Part shown: in pieces, positions 1 through 12,842 of the stretch | Numbering within the stretch: the first letter of the stretch is position 1 | Layout of the letters: every line of letters begins with the position of its first letter | NCBI GenBank assembly: GCA_023846275.1 | Contig: CM043868.1 | Span: 763,153-827,152 of the forward strand | Reading direction: 5' to 3' | DNA from: Vanilla planifolia | Taxonomy: Eukaryota > Streptophyta > Magnoliopsida > Asparagales > Orchidaceae | DNA: 64,000 nt | Notes under the pieces: generated by a model | Database searches by the model: none | The model's input: only the letters and a program-made list of their open reading frames with translations | Told to the model about the DNA's origin: nothing | Made by a program: the position numbers and the translations under genes

Positions 1-3000
1 ATTAACTATTACGTACTTATAATTATCCTATTAAATAAAGATATTCATGTAAATATCCTTATTTATATGTAAGTTAGCAAAGTACGAAATGTCATAAATG
101 AATAACATATAAATAAATGCCAAATAACCATGTCATGCATAAGTGTTATAAAATAATAAAGTAATCATAATTAAATTCATTAAAAAATAAATGAATTTAT
201 TATTATATTTGCATTATAATTGTTAGATTCACTTGTCTAAATTTGACAAAATTTTTTAAACCATTCTCTTTCTTCTTAAAATTTTCTAAAATGCCATGCA
301 TATATATAAATTTTCTAAATTAACTTAGATAAAAGAATACTCATTATTTTTCATTCTATTCATATCATATTATAGGATTTTTTCCATCAAATAATATAAT
401 CAGTTTCTTTGGGCATTTGAAATTCAACCCTCTCTTAAGCTTCCAATTTATCATATAATATTGTCATACACATGGTATAGTATTGTCACACTACACTTTT
501 ACAAGACATTGTTTTCATTTGAGAAGCAACCATACTTATATACTAGTTAATGTATTCGACTAGCAACCTTTCACTCCTTAGACTTAACATTCAAACTAAG
601 AGTTGTGATCCTCTTTATAATCATATGGGTATAGTGTGCCATCCGAAATAAACCACATTCCTATTCTAATCAAGATATTGATTGAGCCAAGAATTGATCC
701 ACCCAAGGTTAGGTAACCTGTCTAGTACACTAGTATGTATATGGTACCAAAACAATCTATACCTATTAATAATCATATCCATATAATAAAATAATCATAA
801 ATAATCATATAAACATTTCTAAATAAATGTCCATTATAGTCCATATCCAATAATACATGCAATCCAAATCTAATGAATACATCTTGATGCTAAAAATAAA
901 CAAACTATGATAAGACATGCCAAAATACTAGTTGATGAAAGGATTTATTAGGATGCCAACTTTAGTCCTTACTCTATTATTATGATAACAAATTACTTCT
1001 TATGCCAATAGATAATATAAATTGGTGAGCTAGGCTAAATAGAAACACTCATATTCTACTAATAAAATGTACATACAATGGTATAATATTAGAGTATAAT
1101 CATCAACATGTTAGAGAAATTAGTTGAATAACATAACCTATCAAGCTAAGTCAAACTATAAAATCATAACCACTAGCTCTTACTATATATCTATCTAGGC
1201 CCAATAAGCCTCAATAAAATCATAATCAAGATCCATTTAAAGTATGCATAGTAACTATTAATCATTAATACTCCTTCAAAGCACCTAAGGTACATAGTGT
1301 GAGTTTGGAACTTCTATCTTACATGACCTAAAAGTCCATAATCTAGGCTCTACCAATCACATGGACCATCCTGTAGGGCTATGATAGTTCTTATCAATCA
1401 CTTTTGCACATCCATGATTTCCTATGATGTTCTATAATGGCACTCAACAAAGTTGGAATCCTCCACACATTACCTTAGGTCCTAACCTGGGCCTTGTCAA
1501 TCACATAAACCACCTCATAAGGCTCTTGGACTCTTATCACATGTAATGCTTAACCACTATAAGCTTTGTCACACACACATGGCCTCTCGTGATCTCTTAG
1601 CAAAGAAGCACCCAACCCCTATACCTGTTGATAGTCTTATCATCTAGTATATCCATCCTATCTTACTCTAGTTGAGGAGTTCATCAAGGCTCCACATCCT
1701 AATCTATATAATCATTAGTTAAATTTGCTTATAACCATATGTATGGTTTTAAACATAAAGATTTAGGGTTACTTAAACCTTGATATTTCTTTTTAAGGAT
1801 CTTAAGGTTTCTTCAAAAGCCTATTCCATAACTAAGCCATTTAGTGTTTCCAAAAACCTTATTTTATGATTTAGACTAACATAATATTTCTTCCAAACCT
1901 TAATAAATCTATTTAGGATAGTCCTACATCATTAGTTTTTTTCTTGTATGTGTCTAATTTTTTCTTTATTTATCTTGAAGGTCAATTAAATCCCTTAGCT
2001 TATCAAGGCTCCACTTGAGTGCTTGCTCAAGTCATGAGTCCTCAACTCAAATCCTTTTTAATCATAATCTTTATCTTTAACTTTGTTTCATGAGTTTTAT
2101 TGGTGGTTCTTTTTCTTTGCTTACAAGCCAACTTAAGACCCTTCCTAAAGGCCTCTCTTGAGCCACATACACTTCTCAAACCATCATTTGGGGTGTTAAT
2201 CTATGGCCTAAGAGCCTAATTTAAGGTTACTTATGTTCTATAAATTAAACCAAGCTACATTAAGATTTGGCCAACAATCTAAATGTTCACTCAATCACTT
2301 GGTTGAGCTTAGCACTAGTCCTAAGGCCAATACCTAGCTCTCTATCTCAACCAACCCTATTCCATGGTCTAATCAAGAGCCTCAACATAATCTAGTCTCA
2401 TCTTGAGTGTGCTTAAGATCTCACCAAGTTCTTGACAACCTTAGTTAACTATAATCTACCTTAAGGTTTTCTTCATGCAAAAGCCATAATCCTCTTGAAT
2501 TACACTTGTCAAATTCCTAAATTAGTAATGATCTCATCCAAGATCCTTTAAAATCATACCTTACTCTCAATGTTATATATGGTTATTTGCTCTCTTATTT
2601 TGACCTTGGCTCTTCTGTTCAATCCAACCATTTCAAAAGTTAAGTCTAGGCTAACCAAGCCTACTAATTAGTTTAAGTCCTTTTTTAGTTTCCTACATTA
2701 TTCAACCAAACCCAATCCTTTTACTGCAATTTACCAAGAATAAAACCTCCTTTATCCTTCTTTTAAAGCCATCCTAAGCCTCTTAAGGGTCCTCACAAGA
2801 ATATTCAAGAGCTCATCTACCTTGGAATCCATATAAGGTCATTTCCTAGATCTTTCCTTGCAATTCAAAGTCCATGGATGAGCCTTACACTCAACCCCTT
2901 GGACTAATCCCAAGCTTCTAACCACTTTTGACAACATACATGTTTATTAAGGTTTGAACTTTTAAATAGGAAAAAAATTTGATAAATCTTAAGTAATGAT

Positions 3001-3844
3001 TAATAGTAAAACCTAAAGTACTTATTGTAATATTTTGAAGTTAAACTCTTCCTCTAACCAGACCTGTTTGAGACCATTACATAACTCTAGCATTCATTTG
3101 GGGCTCAACTGAGAATGCCAAGCCTTTTATAAGGAACATGAAAGCTCTGTCTCACCATAAAGCCACCAAGGTCTCTTTTAAGGCTTCTTCATGCATCATA
3201 AGTCTATAGCTGAGCCCTTCTTCTCAACCTCCCTATTCAGTTGCAATTTTCCAATCTTAAGATTGTTTGTTGGAGGAAACCTTGCTTAGGTCATACTAGT
3301 GTCTAATCACATAATTAAATAAAAACACCCGAAGACTAACCTACTAGGATTTCTTAAATACTTTAGTGCCATTTTACAACTTAATTTGTACTAAAGTTGA
3401 GTTCTTTCAAGCCATATTAATTGCATATACATATAAAAAAACCTTTTAATTTCATATTAATTGCATATACATATGTTCAACATCACAATTTAGCAAGCCA
3501 TCAATTTGGTATATCAATAACCCTTATGTAATAGAAAGATATAATCAAGAATCATGTTAGCACTAATACAAATCTTGTTTTTTGTGAATGATCAAAAAAA
3601 TTTTATATACTTTTATCCTTAACAAACCTTTAAGGATTTACTTTTACAAAACATGAATTAGCTAAAAAGCATCACTATTTAACACATACAACTCTTAGAT
3701 AACTTATATTATTATCAATTTTAATTCTGTGTATTCCAAATTAACATGTTTTTGGTTACAACATGATGAGATCTAAGACTCCAATGGACATTGTAAAGCA
3801 TACATAAAATCATGGTAATCAGATTTAGACTTGCATATATCTCA

Positions 3845-4268
3845 AACTTCACCATGTTAACTAAAAATTGTAGAAAAGTAATACCTATATTTATGTTCCA
3901 AGTTAAACCATGAGCTACAACAAGTTGATTTTGCAAAGCAATAATTATATTTTTTTTGTTCTAAATTAAATCATAAGCTACAACATGTTGGATTTGCAAA
4001 ACATTGCTTATATTTCATGTTTTGAAGTCATCATCTACAAAAGGCTAAGTATACAAGTAATGCTTATATTTTATATTCAAGATTGAACCATGAGCTAGAA
4101 CATATAGATTTGTAAACCATTGCTTATATTTCATGTTTTAAATCAAACAATGAGTTAGATTAAACTGAGTTTACAAGCAATGTTTATACTTTATGTGCTG
4201 CACATATTGAGAGTTGCTACTTGCTAATTCTACAAAGCAATGGTTATACACATTAAGTTCTTACTATA
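3845..4268. repeat. Degenerate ~60-bp minisatellite
   Basis: About seven imperfect copies of a ~60-bp unit follow each other. The recurring core is CATGAGCTACAACA, then TTTGCAAAGCATTGCTTATA, then TTCATGTTTTAAAT. The clearest copies start near 3,907, 3,971, 4,028, 4,088 and 4,148. The array lies inside the old LTR-like remnant, so it may be an internal LTR tandem repeat rather than a separate satellite. Confidence 0.6.
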
Positions 4269-4684
4269 CCATGAACTTCAATGTGACAAGTTATAAAAAG
4301 ATAAAACAAGTAACTTAGTTTCTTTCACTAAACAAGAATTATAACATGCTATAGTCATGACAATTTCACCTGCCCAAAACCCAATGCATTGGAAAGTCAT
4401 CAATTAAAAGAACATATACATAGTAAATTCACCAAACTGAGAGCTACATCTTTATTTTCATAACATAAATAAAATCTAAAGGAGGTTAATTCATTAATTA
4501 GAAAGCATACATATTAGGATTTACTTTGTTATATCAAGGATTAAAGAATGTAAAACTAATCACAGAAATTCATGCATCTATGTTCTTTCAATCAATCTAA
4601 GAATAATGTGCCAATTTGGTATACACTTATTAATAAGACAGCCAATTTTTTTTTATCTTCAATTAAGTGTACAACATGAGCTTC

Positions 4685-4857
4685 CTACCTCATGAATTGT
4701 GTAGAGCTCACTTTGGGGTCCTTTTTCATTATTTTGGCTTGCAAATCATCTTTCTCCTCGCTCAAAGCTTTGGCTTCCTCGGTCTTCTTGGTTTGGGCCT
4801 CCTTAAGGTAGTCATGGCTGTGGTTCAAAATGTCTAACCTTAACACAACATATCTTT
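4685..4857 (-). other. Short GC-rich open stretch with coiled-coil-like residues
   Basis: Bases 4,720-4,825 are clearly richer in G and C than the surroundings. On the minus strand they carry an uninterrupted frame of about 56 codons ending at a stop at 4,685-4,687. The peptide is rich in Lys, Glu, Ala and Gln (for example EAQTKKTEEAKALSEEKDDL) and could form a coiled coil. There is no start codon at its upstream end and I recognise no family. It could be an exon-like scrap, a captured gene fragment, or part of a gag-like protein. Function unknown. Confidence 0.25.
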
Positions 4858-5139
4858 TTATAACTAATATATCCCTCTAATTGTAAATGCTTATTAAGAT
4901 GACTCAAATTCCACCTCCCATATCCTTAGCTCACAATTTATGGATTCTATGGTTTGACTAAATCTTCACTTTCTTTTCTCTTAATTGACTCTACCTAGGT
5001 TATTTTCAACACTTGGATCTATGACAAATTAATTCTCAAAGTATAAGATCAAGAGAATCTCAAATATAAAAGTCAATTCATTCAAAATCTACCAATCATA
5101 CTAGTAATATACATTATATCATACTATATGTAAGACAGA

Positions 5140-5300
5140 TCCACCATTCCACTAATCTTATAAGTTTCACACCTTCATTTGAGTCCAAATTAGATACATA
5201 TATCCATTATTCCACTAATCTTATAAGCTTCACACCTTTAATCCACTATTTCACTAATACATATATCCTTCTCACCTTCACATGAATCCAAATTACTTAA
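5140..5300. repeat. Imperfect local tandem repeat (CCACTAATCTTATAAG unit)
   Basis: A block with CATTCCACTAATCTTATAAG, TTCACACCTT and a GAGTCCAAATTA-like tail recurs about three times with variable spacing (starts near 5,141, 5,203 and 5,241). It is in the AT-rich LTR-like remnant and no coding potential is seen. Confidence 0.5.
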
Positions 5301-5406
5301 TCTCTTTAAATACTTATAAAAAACTTTCTAAAGTCTATTCTAACTCATATAACAACTTGGCCATAACTTGAGTTGCATAAAATAGATGAAGCAAGATTAA
5401 AGAACT

Positions 5407-5468
5407 TATAACTTTCTTGGTTTTGTCTTCTTTCTTATATAACTTTCTTGGTTTTGCCTTCTTTCTTA
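5407..5468. repeat. 31-bp tandem duplication
   Basis: Two adjacent 31-bp copies (5,407-5,437 and 5,438-5,468), each starting TATAACTTTCTTGGTTTTG, differ at one base. Their near identity marks a recent slippage or duplication event within otherwise old sequence. Confidence 0.8.
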
Positions 5469-6104
5469 TTTTCCTTCTTTTAGCAACTCTTCCTAGTATT
5501 CTTCTCCTAATCTTAATTTTTATCTTCCTTCAAAACTAAAAGGATAGTTTACAAGCATTTCTTTAATCCCTCGTCACCTTTTCTTTCTTATCTTCCTACT
5601 TTTTCTTTTTCAGCTAAGCCTCTCATCTCTCTTCCTTACTCTCCCTTTCTTACAAGTTGACATCTGTCCCATTCTTATTTCTTATTAATTACATAACTAA
5701 CCCAATCAAGAATCACATCTAATCCCATCTTAGCTAAGGTAATAACATATAAATTAGAAAAATTATAATTTTGACCTTACATAATTTAGGGTATTAACAT
5801 TTATCTTTTTTATTTTTAAAATCTTAACTAATTATTTACAACTCCAAAAAATTACAAACAAATGCCATTGGGTTTGTCTTAAGGAGATCTTTCTAATAAT
5901 AAGCTTAATTAAACTTTTTAACTTTATTAAAAATCATGATATGCTTCTCAACATCACACTAATTTAATAATATTTTTAATGCTAAACACCTTATCATAGA
6001 AAAAAAAACTTTATCACTTCAAAACATACATAATCTATGCTTTATTGGATTAATTTCATAATTTACAACACATTATTTATAGAAATCTTTTTTGGGATTT
6101 TACA

Positions 6105-6120
6105 GTCTTCCCTTTTATAA
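6105..6120 (-). other. Polypurine tract of the old Tekay-like remnant
   Basis: The minus strand reads AAAAGGGAAGAC directly beside an LTR end. This is the position and composition expected for the plus-strand primer of an LTR element lying on the minus strand. It matches in place the tract at 58,403-58,416 of the young element. Confidence 0.4.
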
Positions 6121-6339
6121 AAATTTCTTCTTGAAATTTAAAAAGTTTTAGATACTGATTAATATTATATGCTTCTACTTCCCCAATGGCTTTTCTTTAT
6201 ATTTGATCTTTCTATAAAATTTTATAATTGGAATGATTTTATTAGTTATTACATTTTCCCTTCTATCCATGATTCATATTGGTATCTCTAGATATCTCAA
6301 ATGAGGTTGAATCTCAATGTCTTGGTTTGAGTAGTTTGT

Positions 6340-7065
6340 TGTATTAGTAAGAGGTTGATGTCCTCAAGAGGTGAAGGGGGAGGGTGAATTATATGGAAAT
6401 ACAAAGCTTAATTGAATTGAATTTGTCACAAGATATAATAATAACAAAAATCCTTTTCTTTAACAAAACAATTCACCCAACTTAGATGATATTACAACAA
6501 AAATTCTTTCTTTCAAACCTACAAGTAAGATATTTTCTTTCACAGAAAAATTCAACATATTTAAAAAACTTCACAATAATTGTTTCTTGGTTTTCTTGAT
6601 TGCTTTTAATGGCTATGGCTTTTGTAAGAAAGTTATAGAAGTGTTGTTCAAATTTTACAATTTCTAGTGTATGAATATATGATAAGTATTAATAACCAAA
6701 AGCAAAAAAAGGGAGATTTGAATATAACCTTGAAATTTCAACACTATATAATGTTTAAAAACACAACAATATAACCTTGAAATTTCAACAAAAAGTGGTA
6801 AATTATACCTAGTCATTGAATATAATATGAATATCATTACAACAAGATGCAAAAAAATATCCATCATATCCATTTGTTGAGAACTTGGTTATGAAAGACC
6901 AAGGGTTTATAATAAGGAATATGTTATACATTGAAAATCAAAACCTATGTGGATACTTGAGAGTCAAACATAAGGTGTTCAATTACTTTTTCTTCCCCTA
7001 AACATATGCATATAACAATTTCTATAAGCAATCAATTATTAACAATTTCTTATGATTGTTTGAAT
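6340..7065 (-). repeat. Left (3') LTR copy of the Sire-type fossil
   Basis: The first ~370 bp parallel 9,051-9,430, including the TACAAAG.TTAATT and AAGATATTTTCT blocks. The last ~350 bp parallel 12,420-12,840, with shared words such as TTGTTGAGAACTTG and ATATGCATATAA. It is much shorter than its partner. The right limit is set only by where similarity fades. Confidence 0.55.
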
Positions 7066-7409
7066 TCAGCATAGCACTTGGTGAAAACTTTATAAAGACC
7101 TATGGGCACATAATAAATAGAATACTTGTTAAGAACTACTTAAACAAAGCACTTGTGGAAAATATAGTTTCATTTCTCTTTTATATGATGCATGTAGCAA
7201 ATTAAAAGGATCAATTTGAAAGAAATAAGAATATATAAGTAAGAAACATGCTACTTATGAGTTCCTCTCCCTTTCAAATTCAATTAAGGAAGCATGCAAA
7301 TAACATAACAATTTAAATGTTAAGTTTTGGAACCCAAAAAAAATTTGTGGCCAATAAATTTTTAGTTAAGACTACCAACATTTGTATGTTCATCACTTTT
7401 GTTTTTTCA

Positions 7410-8880
7410 ATCTACACATAAACAGGGTACCTAGAATGTGCATTCAACATAACTTTGCAACCCTTAGAAACATAGCCCTTTTTCATACAATAATTGCTAG
7501 TGATCGAAGAAACATAGTAAGAAACATCAACATTCTTGAGCTTAGTTTTTTGCAAGATAACATTTCTATGAATGTGATGAAAAATAATGCAATTTAAATG
7601 CAACGTTTTAGATTGATCCAACAAAATTTTATAATTTGCATGAAAGAAAATGGAATGAGAAAGTTCCTCTTGAGCATTTTTCAATTCTTTCAAACATTTC
7701 TCATTTTGCTCATTCAAGTAAACATGTAAAACCAAACATTGTTTATGTTCCTTCTTAAGACTTTTACATTTCTTAGATAAAGAAGTAAAAACTCAACTAA
7801 ATTAATCAAATAGCTTCCAAATTCATATGAAAGACTTAAGATACTCATTTGCTTTTCTTCTAAATGATTTATCATGATGAGTTATAAGACAAATAAGATA
7901 TTGTTTTCTTCCTTCCATATAGCTTGGAGATGCAACATCCTTGATTGAGAGACGGAACAAATTCTTGTCCTCTTCATTATCCATATTACTTGAAGATGTA
8001 GAAGATGGTGTCAAATCAATCCAAATAGTAATCATGGTCTTTTCCTTTTTCCACTCTTTCAAATGCTTATTTTTTCTTGAACAATTTTGGACATTTGAGA
8101 CTAAAATGACCAATACCATTGCTCTAATAACAACAGGCCTTAGCTTTACATTTTCCTTCCATATTGTAATTTATTTCGTTCATCTTCTTTGCAAAGTTCT
8201 TTGTAACACATGTCTTAAGCATTTTTTCTGGATTTGTAGTAATCAGTTCTATCTCATTATTATAGAAGGATTCATCCTTGAATGTAGATGTGCAACTATC
8301 AAAGTAAGATCTTCTTTCTTCTTTTTCTTAGAGTCTATTCATTTTTTCTCCTTACCATCTCCATTTCATGGGTCAATAGTTGTCAAAGAAGCTCATCCAA
8401 GGAGAAATGTTCCAAATTTTTGGAGGCTTAGACAATTACTAAAGGATCAAAATCCTTGGGCAACACATGTAGAATCTTTCTCATCTATTCTATGTTAAAA
8501 AGATATCTTTTATGATGGGAAAGACCACTAAAATATTAGTAAACTTGTAAACATTGTTTTATGGTGTCGACTATCCATATGAAACACTTATACTCATGCA
8601 TAAGAAGATTGACCTTGGACTCCAAACTTGAATGGTCCTTCATATGTTACATCAAGCATCCATATATTATGTGTGGTTTTAAGATTCATAACTCTATTAA
8701 ATTTTGTGGTTGATAGGCCATAATGAAGAATATTCAAAACTTTGGCATCAAGTTGAACTTTATGTCTTTCTTGAGAGGTAAGTTCATTTAAAGCTTTTCT
8801 AACTGAAATATTATTAACTTTTTTATGAGAAATTATATTTCTCAATTTTTTAAATCAATTGACTCAAGAAAACTTCATGT
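7410..8880 (-). pseudogene. Fossil gag of the Sire-type element
   Basis: Reading on the minus strand, 8,594-8,880 carries a gag segment of the UBN2 type (words such as KVQLDAKVLNIL and a W..L.VTYEGPF-like end). 7,823-8,119 holds the basic and Ser/Glu-rich stretch typical of Sire gag (KKEKTMITIWID, then a Ser-rich run and NEEDKNL). 7,412-7,735 ends with a degraded CCHC-like knuckle (YCMKKGYVSKGC). The order matches plant Sire gag proteins. It is broken. The product would have been the particle protein. The longest open frame here, on the other strand at 7,941-8,498, is its antisense shadow. Confidence 0.6.
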
Positions 8881-9033
8881 GCTATTTTTTTAAGACGAAA
8901 AAAATGTACCTTTGAGAAGAAGAAGAAGGCAAAGAATCGAAGAGCCCTTGTCTCAAAGATAATATGATCAGCTACAAAATTATGAGGCATCATGTGGATC
9001 TTATCTAGGTTATTTTGATGCTAGAAGCAACCC

Positions 9034-9049
9034 TATCTTATATCACTTA
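9034..9049 (-). other. Decayed primer-binding site
   Basis: The minus strand reads AAGTGATATAAGATA, close to AAGTGGTATCAGAGC, the usual site for the 3' end of initiator Met tRNA. It sits within a few bases of the LTR edge at 9,051. Confidence 0.5.
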
Positions 9050-9050
9050 T

Positions 9051-12000
9051 TGTATAGGTAGGAGCTCGATGTGCACAAAGAGGTTAGAGGGTTTGAATTG
9101 TGTAAATACAAAGTTTAATTAAATTCAATTCAATTTTAATTAGAAGATATAATAATATTAGAAATCCATTTTTTCAAGTGAATTCATCCATCTTAAATAA
9201 TATTACAATAGAATTTTTTTATTTCAAACACATCAGGCAAGATATTTTCTCTCATAAACATAATTCAACCCATTTAAATTACTTTACAATGAATGTCTCT
9301 TAATTCTCTTTATTGTTCTTAATGACTATGATTGTTGTAAGCAAGTTTTGGAATGGCTATTTTGATTTTACAAATCCTAGTGTGAGAAGTGTGTAAAAAT
9401 ATGATAAGCATCAATAACAACAAATAAACAAAGGTAAAAGGACAAAAAAAATTTTTAGGTAACTCAACAAAACCTTTGCTTACATACACCCCTAGCCAAA
9501 TGGCTATGTTTTCTTCAAAACCTCTTTTATTTTGTTGCAACCAAGTAAGGTAAACTTAATATAACCATTCTCATTTTGGTCACATTTAGGTAGGGTAAAC
9601 CTAATACAAATTTGATCCCATTTTTTCATAAGTAGGTAAAAACAAACCTCACTTAATAGAGCATAAAATAATTGAAGCAAAATTACATCACTTATATAAA
9701 GAAATTTATACATAGTCATATATCATATAATTTAGAAAATAATATGGTGTAATGTCTAAATAAGTTAGAAGGATGTTACCAATCAAGATGTTATATTCTT
9801 ATGTGAAATGGTTGAACGATGATGCAAATGAAAGTAGAATAATGTAATAGGAATATGAAGTTCCACACTTTGAAACTCATCCTATGGGTTTTTTGAAAAA
9901 GAAATACTATGGCATATTTGAGGTTCCATTACATAGTGTTTTCAACTTGTCCAAGCATTAGTGTCACAATCAAGTCTTTAAGACATTATGGCTAATTTTC
10001 ATGAGTGATGATGTCCTTTCATGGGATTTTGATGTTCTAATTTGCATAAAAGTCATATATTATCTTGCTACTATTGAGTGATTTGGAAACTCCCACTAAA
10101 GTACTAGTATGGCCCATTCTATCTATGATTTCATATGAGGGTGATGCTAGAAGTATTCGTAGTTCCATGATCTATTCCTCATAAATTATTCATTGAGATG
10201 GTTTAAGTAAAAAGATTAGCATAATGGCTAGTCTTGATATGAGAAACTATTATATAGTATGAAGGAAACCATCATAGTAGAGGAATAGTACTACTCTTAT
10301 AGAATCCATGCTTATGAACTTTGTTCCACTTGTAAAATGATCTAGCAATTGATTTATTAGCTTATTTTCTTTCCATCCACTCCATTCTATACTAGACAAG
10401 GATAAATGGTTGACTAAAGGAGTTGTAATGGCTAAAAATGCTTTCTTAAAAGGCTCAAACTAATCATTATGCTCTAGATCATAATAATATATCAAGGATA
10501 TCAGATTATGGCAATAAGGTCCATACAATAATCATTCTAACAATGCACTTATTTGATATTTTAATTTTTTAATGTAAATACATTATAAATACATGATAAT
10601 GACATTACATAGTATGAATAGAAAAAAATACCTTGTAACCAAATTTTGAGATCTTAAGAAAATATTATACAAAATAGAATTGTACAAGACATTATGTTGT
10701 ACAAGAATCTCATATCAAATTCATGGCTAAATTTTTAATCTAAACTCTAAAGGAAGCATGAATCATACTAGTATGATAATAGTATCTCATTGGTATGACA
10801 AAAACTACTTCACAATTTGTCCAAGAGTTAAGCTAGCTCTCACCTATTAGAGTGATTGTACCAATTTAAGGATAGATCACTACTATATAATAATTTTTTT
10901 CACAAAAACTATGGTCTTAATAAAATATCATACATTTAATCATAAACTTTTAGTGGTTGTACAATTCATATATTAATTAGTTGAGATAATCATACATAAA
11001 TGATAAATCTTATTATATTAGCATGTGGCAAGTGTTGTGGAGTAAACTATAATATAAGTTTGATACATAGATCATCTTAATATGAACTTTGACATATACT
11101 AAGTAATGAACAAACTCTTATAATATAATTATAATTTTAGTATGATATCAAGTTTATGTCTTTATTTTCATAGTGATCATATAAGTCTATTGCAATAACA
11201 TTCTTATATTCGAAGTAATAAATATATTAGTTTAGGTACTTATATGATATAAATATTATACTCATATTATATAATAAAAATGTCTATTAATAAACATATA
11301 ATTATGACACAAATACTTCTTAATGTATGTTGTGAAAAATAGTAACATGATGAAGTTGTATTGGTATGATACAATATTCATATTAGTATGAACATTAAGT
11401 ATATTTATTAGCTTATACAAGATTTTCATTACAATGTATGGTTTTCACATAAGGAATCTGTACTATAAAATATACAATATTTTCCAATCCACACATAATA
11501 GAATATGCTCATGCAAGATTGCACATTCAAGTTTGCTAACACCTGTATAGTGGATACCTTATAGTTTATATAAGCTTGACACATGTGGTGGAAAGCATCA
11601 TAGCTTGATTTAAGTTAGCTTTCAACTATACTTTTTAAATTATATGCTTGAGTTGAACACATAAGAACTTGAAAACATATTAAATAGATCTTAATGCAGT
11701 TTTAGAGATCTTAATAACTCAAGAATAGATTTAACAAGATAATGCATGAGTTTAAATATGCAATGCAAAGTTAAATGTGCCATATCAATATCATGTTATA
11801 GATTTAACAATTCTAATCCAAATAAAGTGTAGAAGATGAGCCCTAGATGTGTAAGCACTCCACCAAAAGTTAGAATAATGGCTTCATGATTTGCATGTTA
11901 AGACAAACTTGAGAAAAGTCACCAACACTACTTAACATGTCTTTGCATGTGCATTTATTTTTTTAAACATTTGACTAAGCTCTACAAATGATTAGTCTCT

Positions 12001-12842
12001 AGTTAGTCTTAAGATGCAAGACTTAAAATACTAGAAAATATATTATTAAAACTAATACAATAGTATTGTTTTCATCAAATAAGTAGTGTAATGAACAAGG
12101 ATATAACATTCTAATCCTTTTGATGATGATAAAACTGTTGACAAAATAAGGAAATGAAAAATAAAAAATATGTAAGCAAATAAATACTCTCCTTACATTT
12201 ATACTCCCTTTTAATGTATACAATTTAAATAATTGGTAATAAAAACTTTTAATGCAATGAATGTTTTTCATTTCATGCACTTTTCTCTCCTCTTGTATTA
12301 TGCAACAAAAGATAAAATAAATTAAACCTAAGAAAATAATGGGTGTAACCATAGAAATCACTTTCTCAAGAATCTAATAAGGTAAATAGCATATGTGTGT
12401 GATAATAACTTTAGCTATATAACAATACAATTGTGTATTTCAACAAATTAAAAATTAAATATAACACAAGTAGTAGATGTATATCTTACAATTTTATCAA
12501 AACAGTAGCTATCATAGCACTAGATGATGTCTCATAAACAACAATACAACTTTGTAATTTCAATAATAAGAATGAATAAATAAGTCCTAGTCAATGAATA
12601 CAACATGAATTATCACAACGAGATGCACAAAAAAATCTAGCATATCCACTTGTTGAGAACTTGAAATTGAAAGACCCAAGGTTGATAATGAGGAATATAT
12701 TAAAAATATTACCAATCAAATAACTTGTGAATGTTTGAGAGATAAACACAATTATAGATTCAATTTCATTTTCTCTCCTTAAAAATATGCATATAATAAT
12801 TTCTATAAAGAATAAATTCTTAACCTAGCCTTTGATTGTGAC
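9051..12842 (-). repeat. Right (5') LTR of the Sire-type fossil, ~3.8 kb
   Basis: This long AT-rich block has no coding domain. Its parts recur at 6,340-7,065, 35,015-37,950 and 39,800-41,040, which shows it is one repeat family. It holds many copies of a TATGATA/TATCATA motif, including a perfect 16-bp palindrome at 10,762-10,777. A 3.8-kb LTR is long for a Sire element, so an unnoticed insertion inside it is possible. Confidence 0.5.

Larger units (their letters stand above)
1..6339 (-). mobile_element. Old Ty3/gypsy (Tekay/Del-like) remnant, mostly LTR
   Basis: The best evidence is at the right end. An LTR-like terminus (…GGATTTTACA) ends at 6,104 and is followed by a pyrimidine tract (purine-rich on the minus strand). 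The next ~230 bp read like the 3' internal end of a Tekay/Del element. The same order is seen at 58,400-58,450 in the young element: LTR end, then CTCCCC-type tract, then an ATTTC..TCTTGAAATT-like stretch. The LTR body would run leftward, perhaps beyond the window start. No coding domain survives here. It is old and broken in many places, and the Sire-type fossil beginning at 6,340 cuts its right side. The family call rests on the boundary motif and general look; the left limit is unknown. Confidence 0.45.
6340..12842 (-). mobile_element. Ty1/copia Sire-type fossil with gag and two unequal LTRs
   Basis: Two related LTR-like blocks start with similar 20-30-bp sequences at 6,340 (TGTATTAGTAAGAGG) and 9,051 (TGTATAGGTAGGAGC), and both end with similar ~400-bp segments (near 7,060 and 12,840). 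Between them the minus strand carries Sire-type gag features. A decayed tRNA-Met primer site lies just left of 9,051, which sets the orientation: the right block is the 5' LTR (~3.8 kb) and the left block is a much shorter 3' LTR (~0.7 kb). No pol domain was recognised. The element is old and broken many times. Outer ends are approximate and I could not confirm a target-site duplication. Confidence 0.6.

Noticed and set aside
1300-1620. Phrases such as TCAATCACATAAACCACCTC that look repeated and less AT-biased
   Set aside because: The repeats are too irregular to define a unit; probably LTR-internal sequence of the old Tekay-like remnant.
7941-8498. 185-codon plus-strand open frame, the longest in the old part of the window
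   Set aside because: It lies antisense to a recognisable Sire gag relic, and its peptide is Phe/Ile/Ser-rich with no family resemblance.
12023-12361. 112-codon minus-strand open frame rich in Phe, Ile and Tyr
   Set aside because: It lies in LTR sequence that recurs near 37,700 without the frame; hydrophobic residues follow from AT-rich composition.
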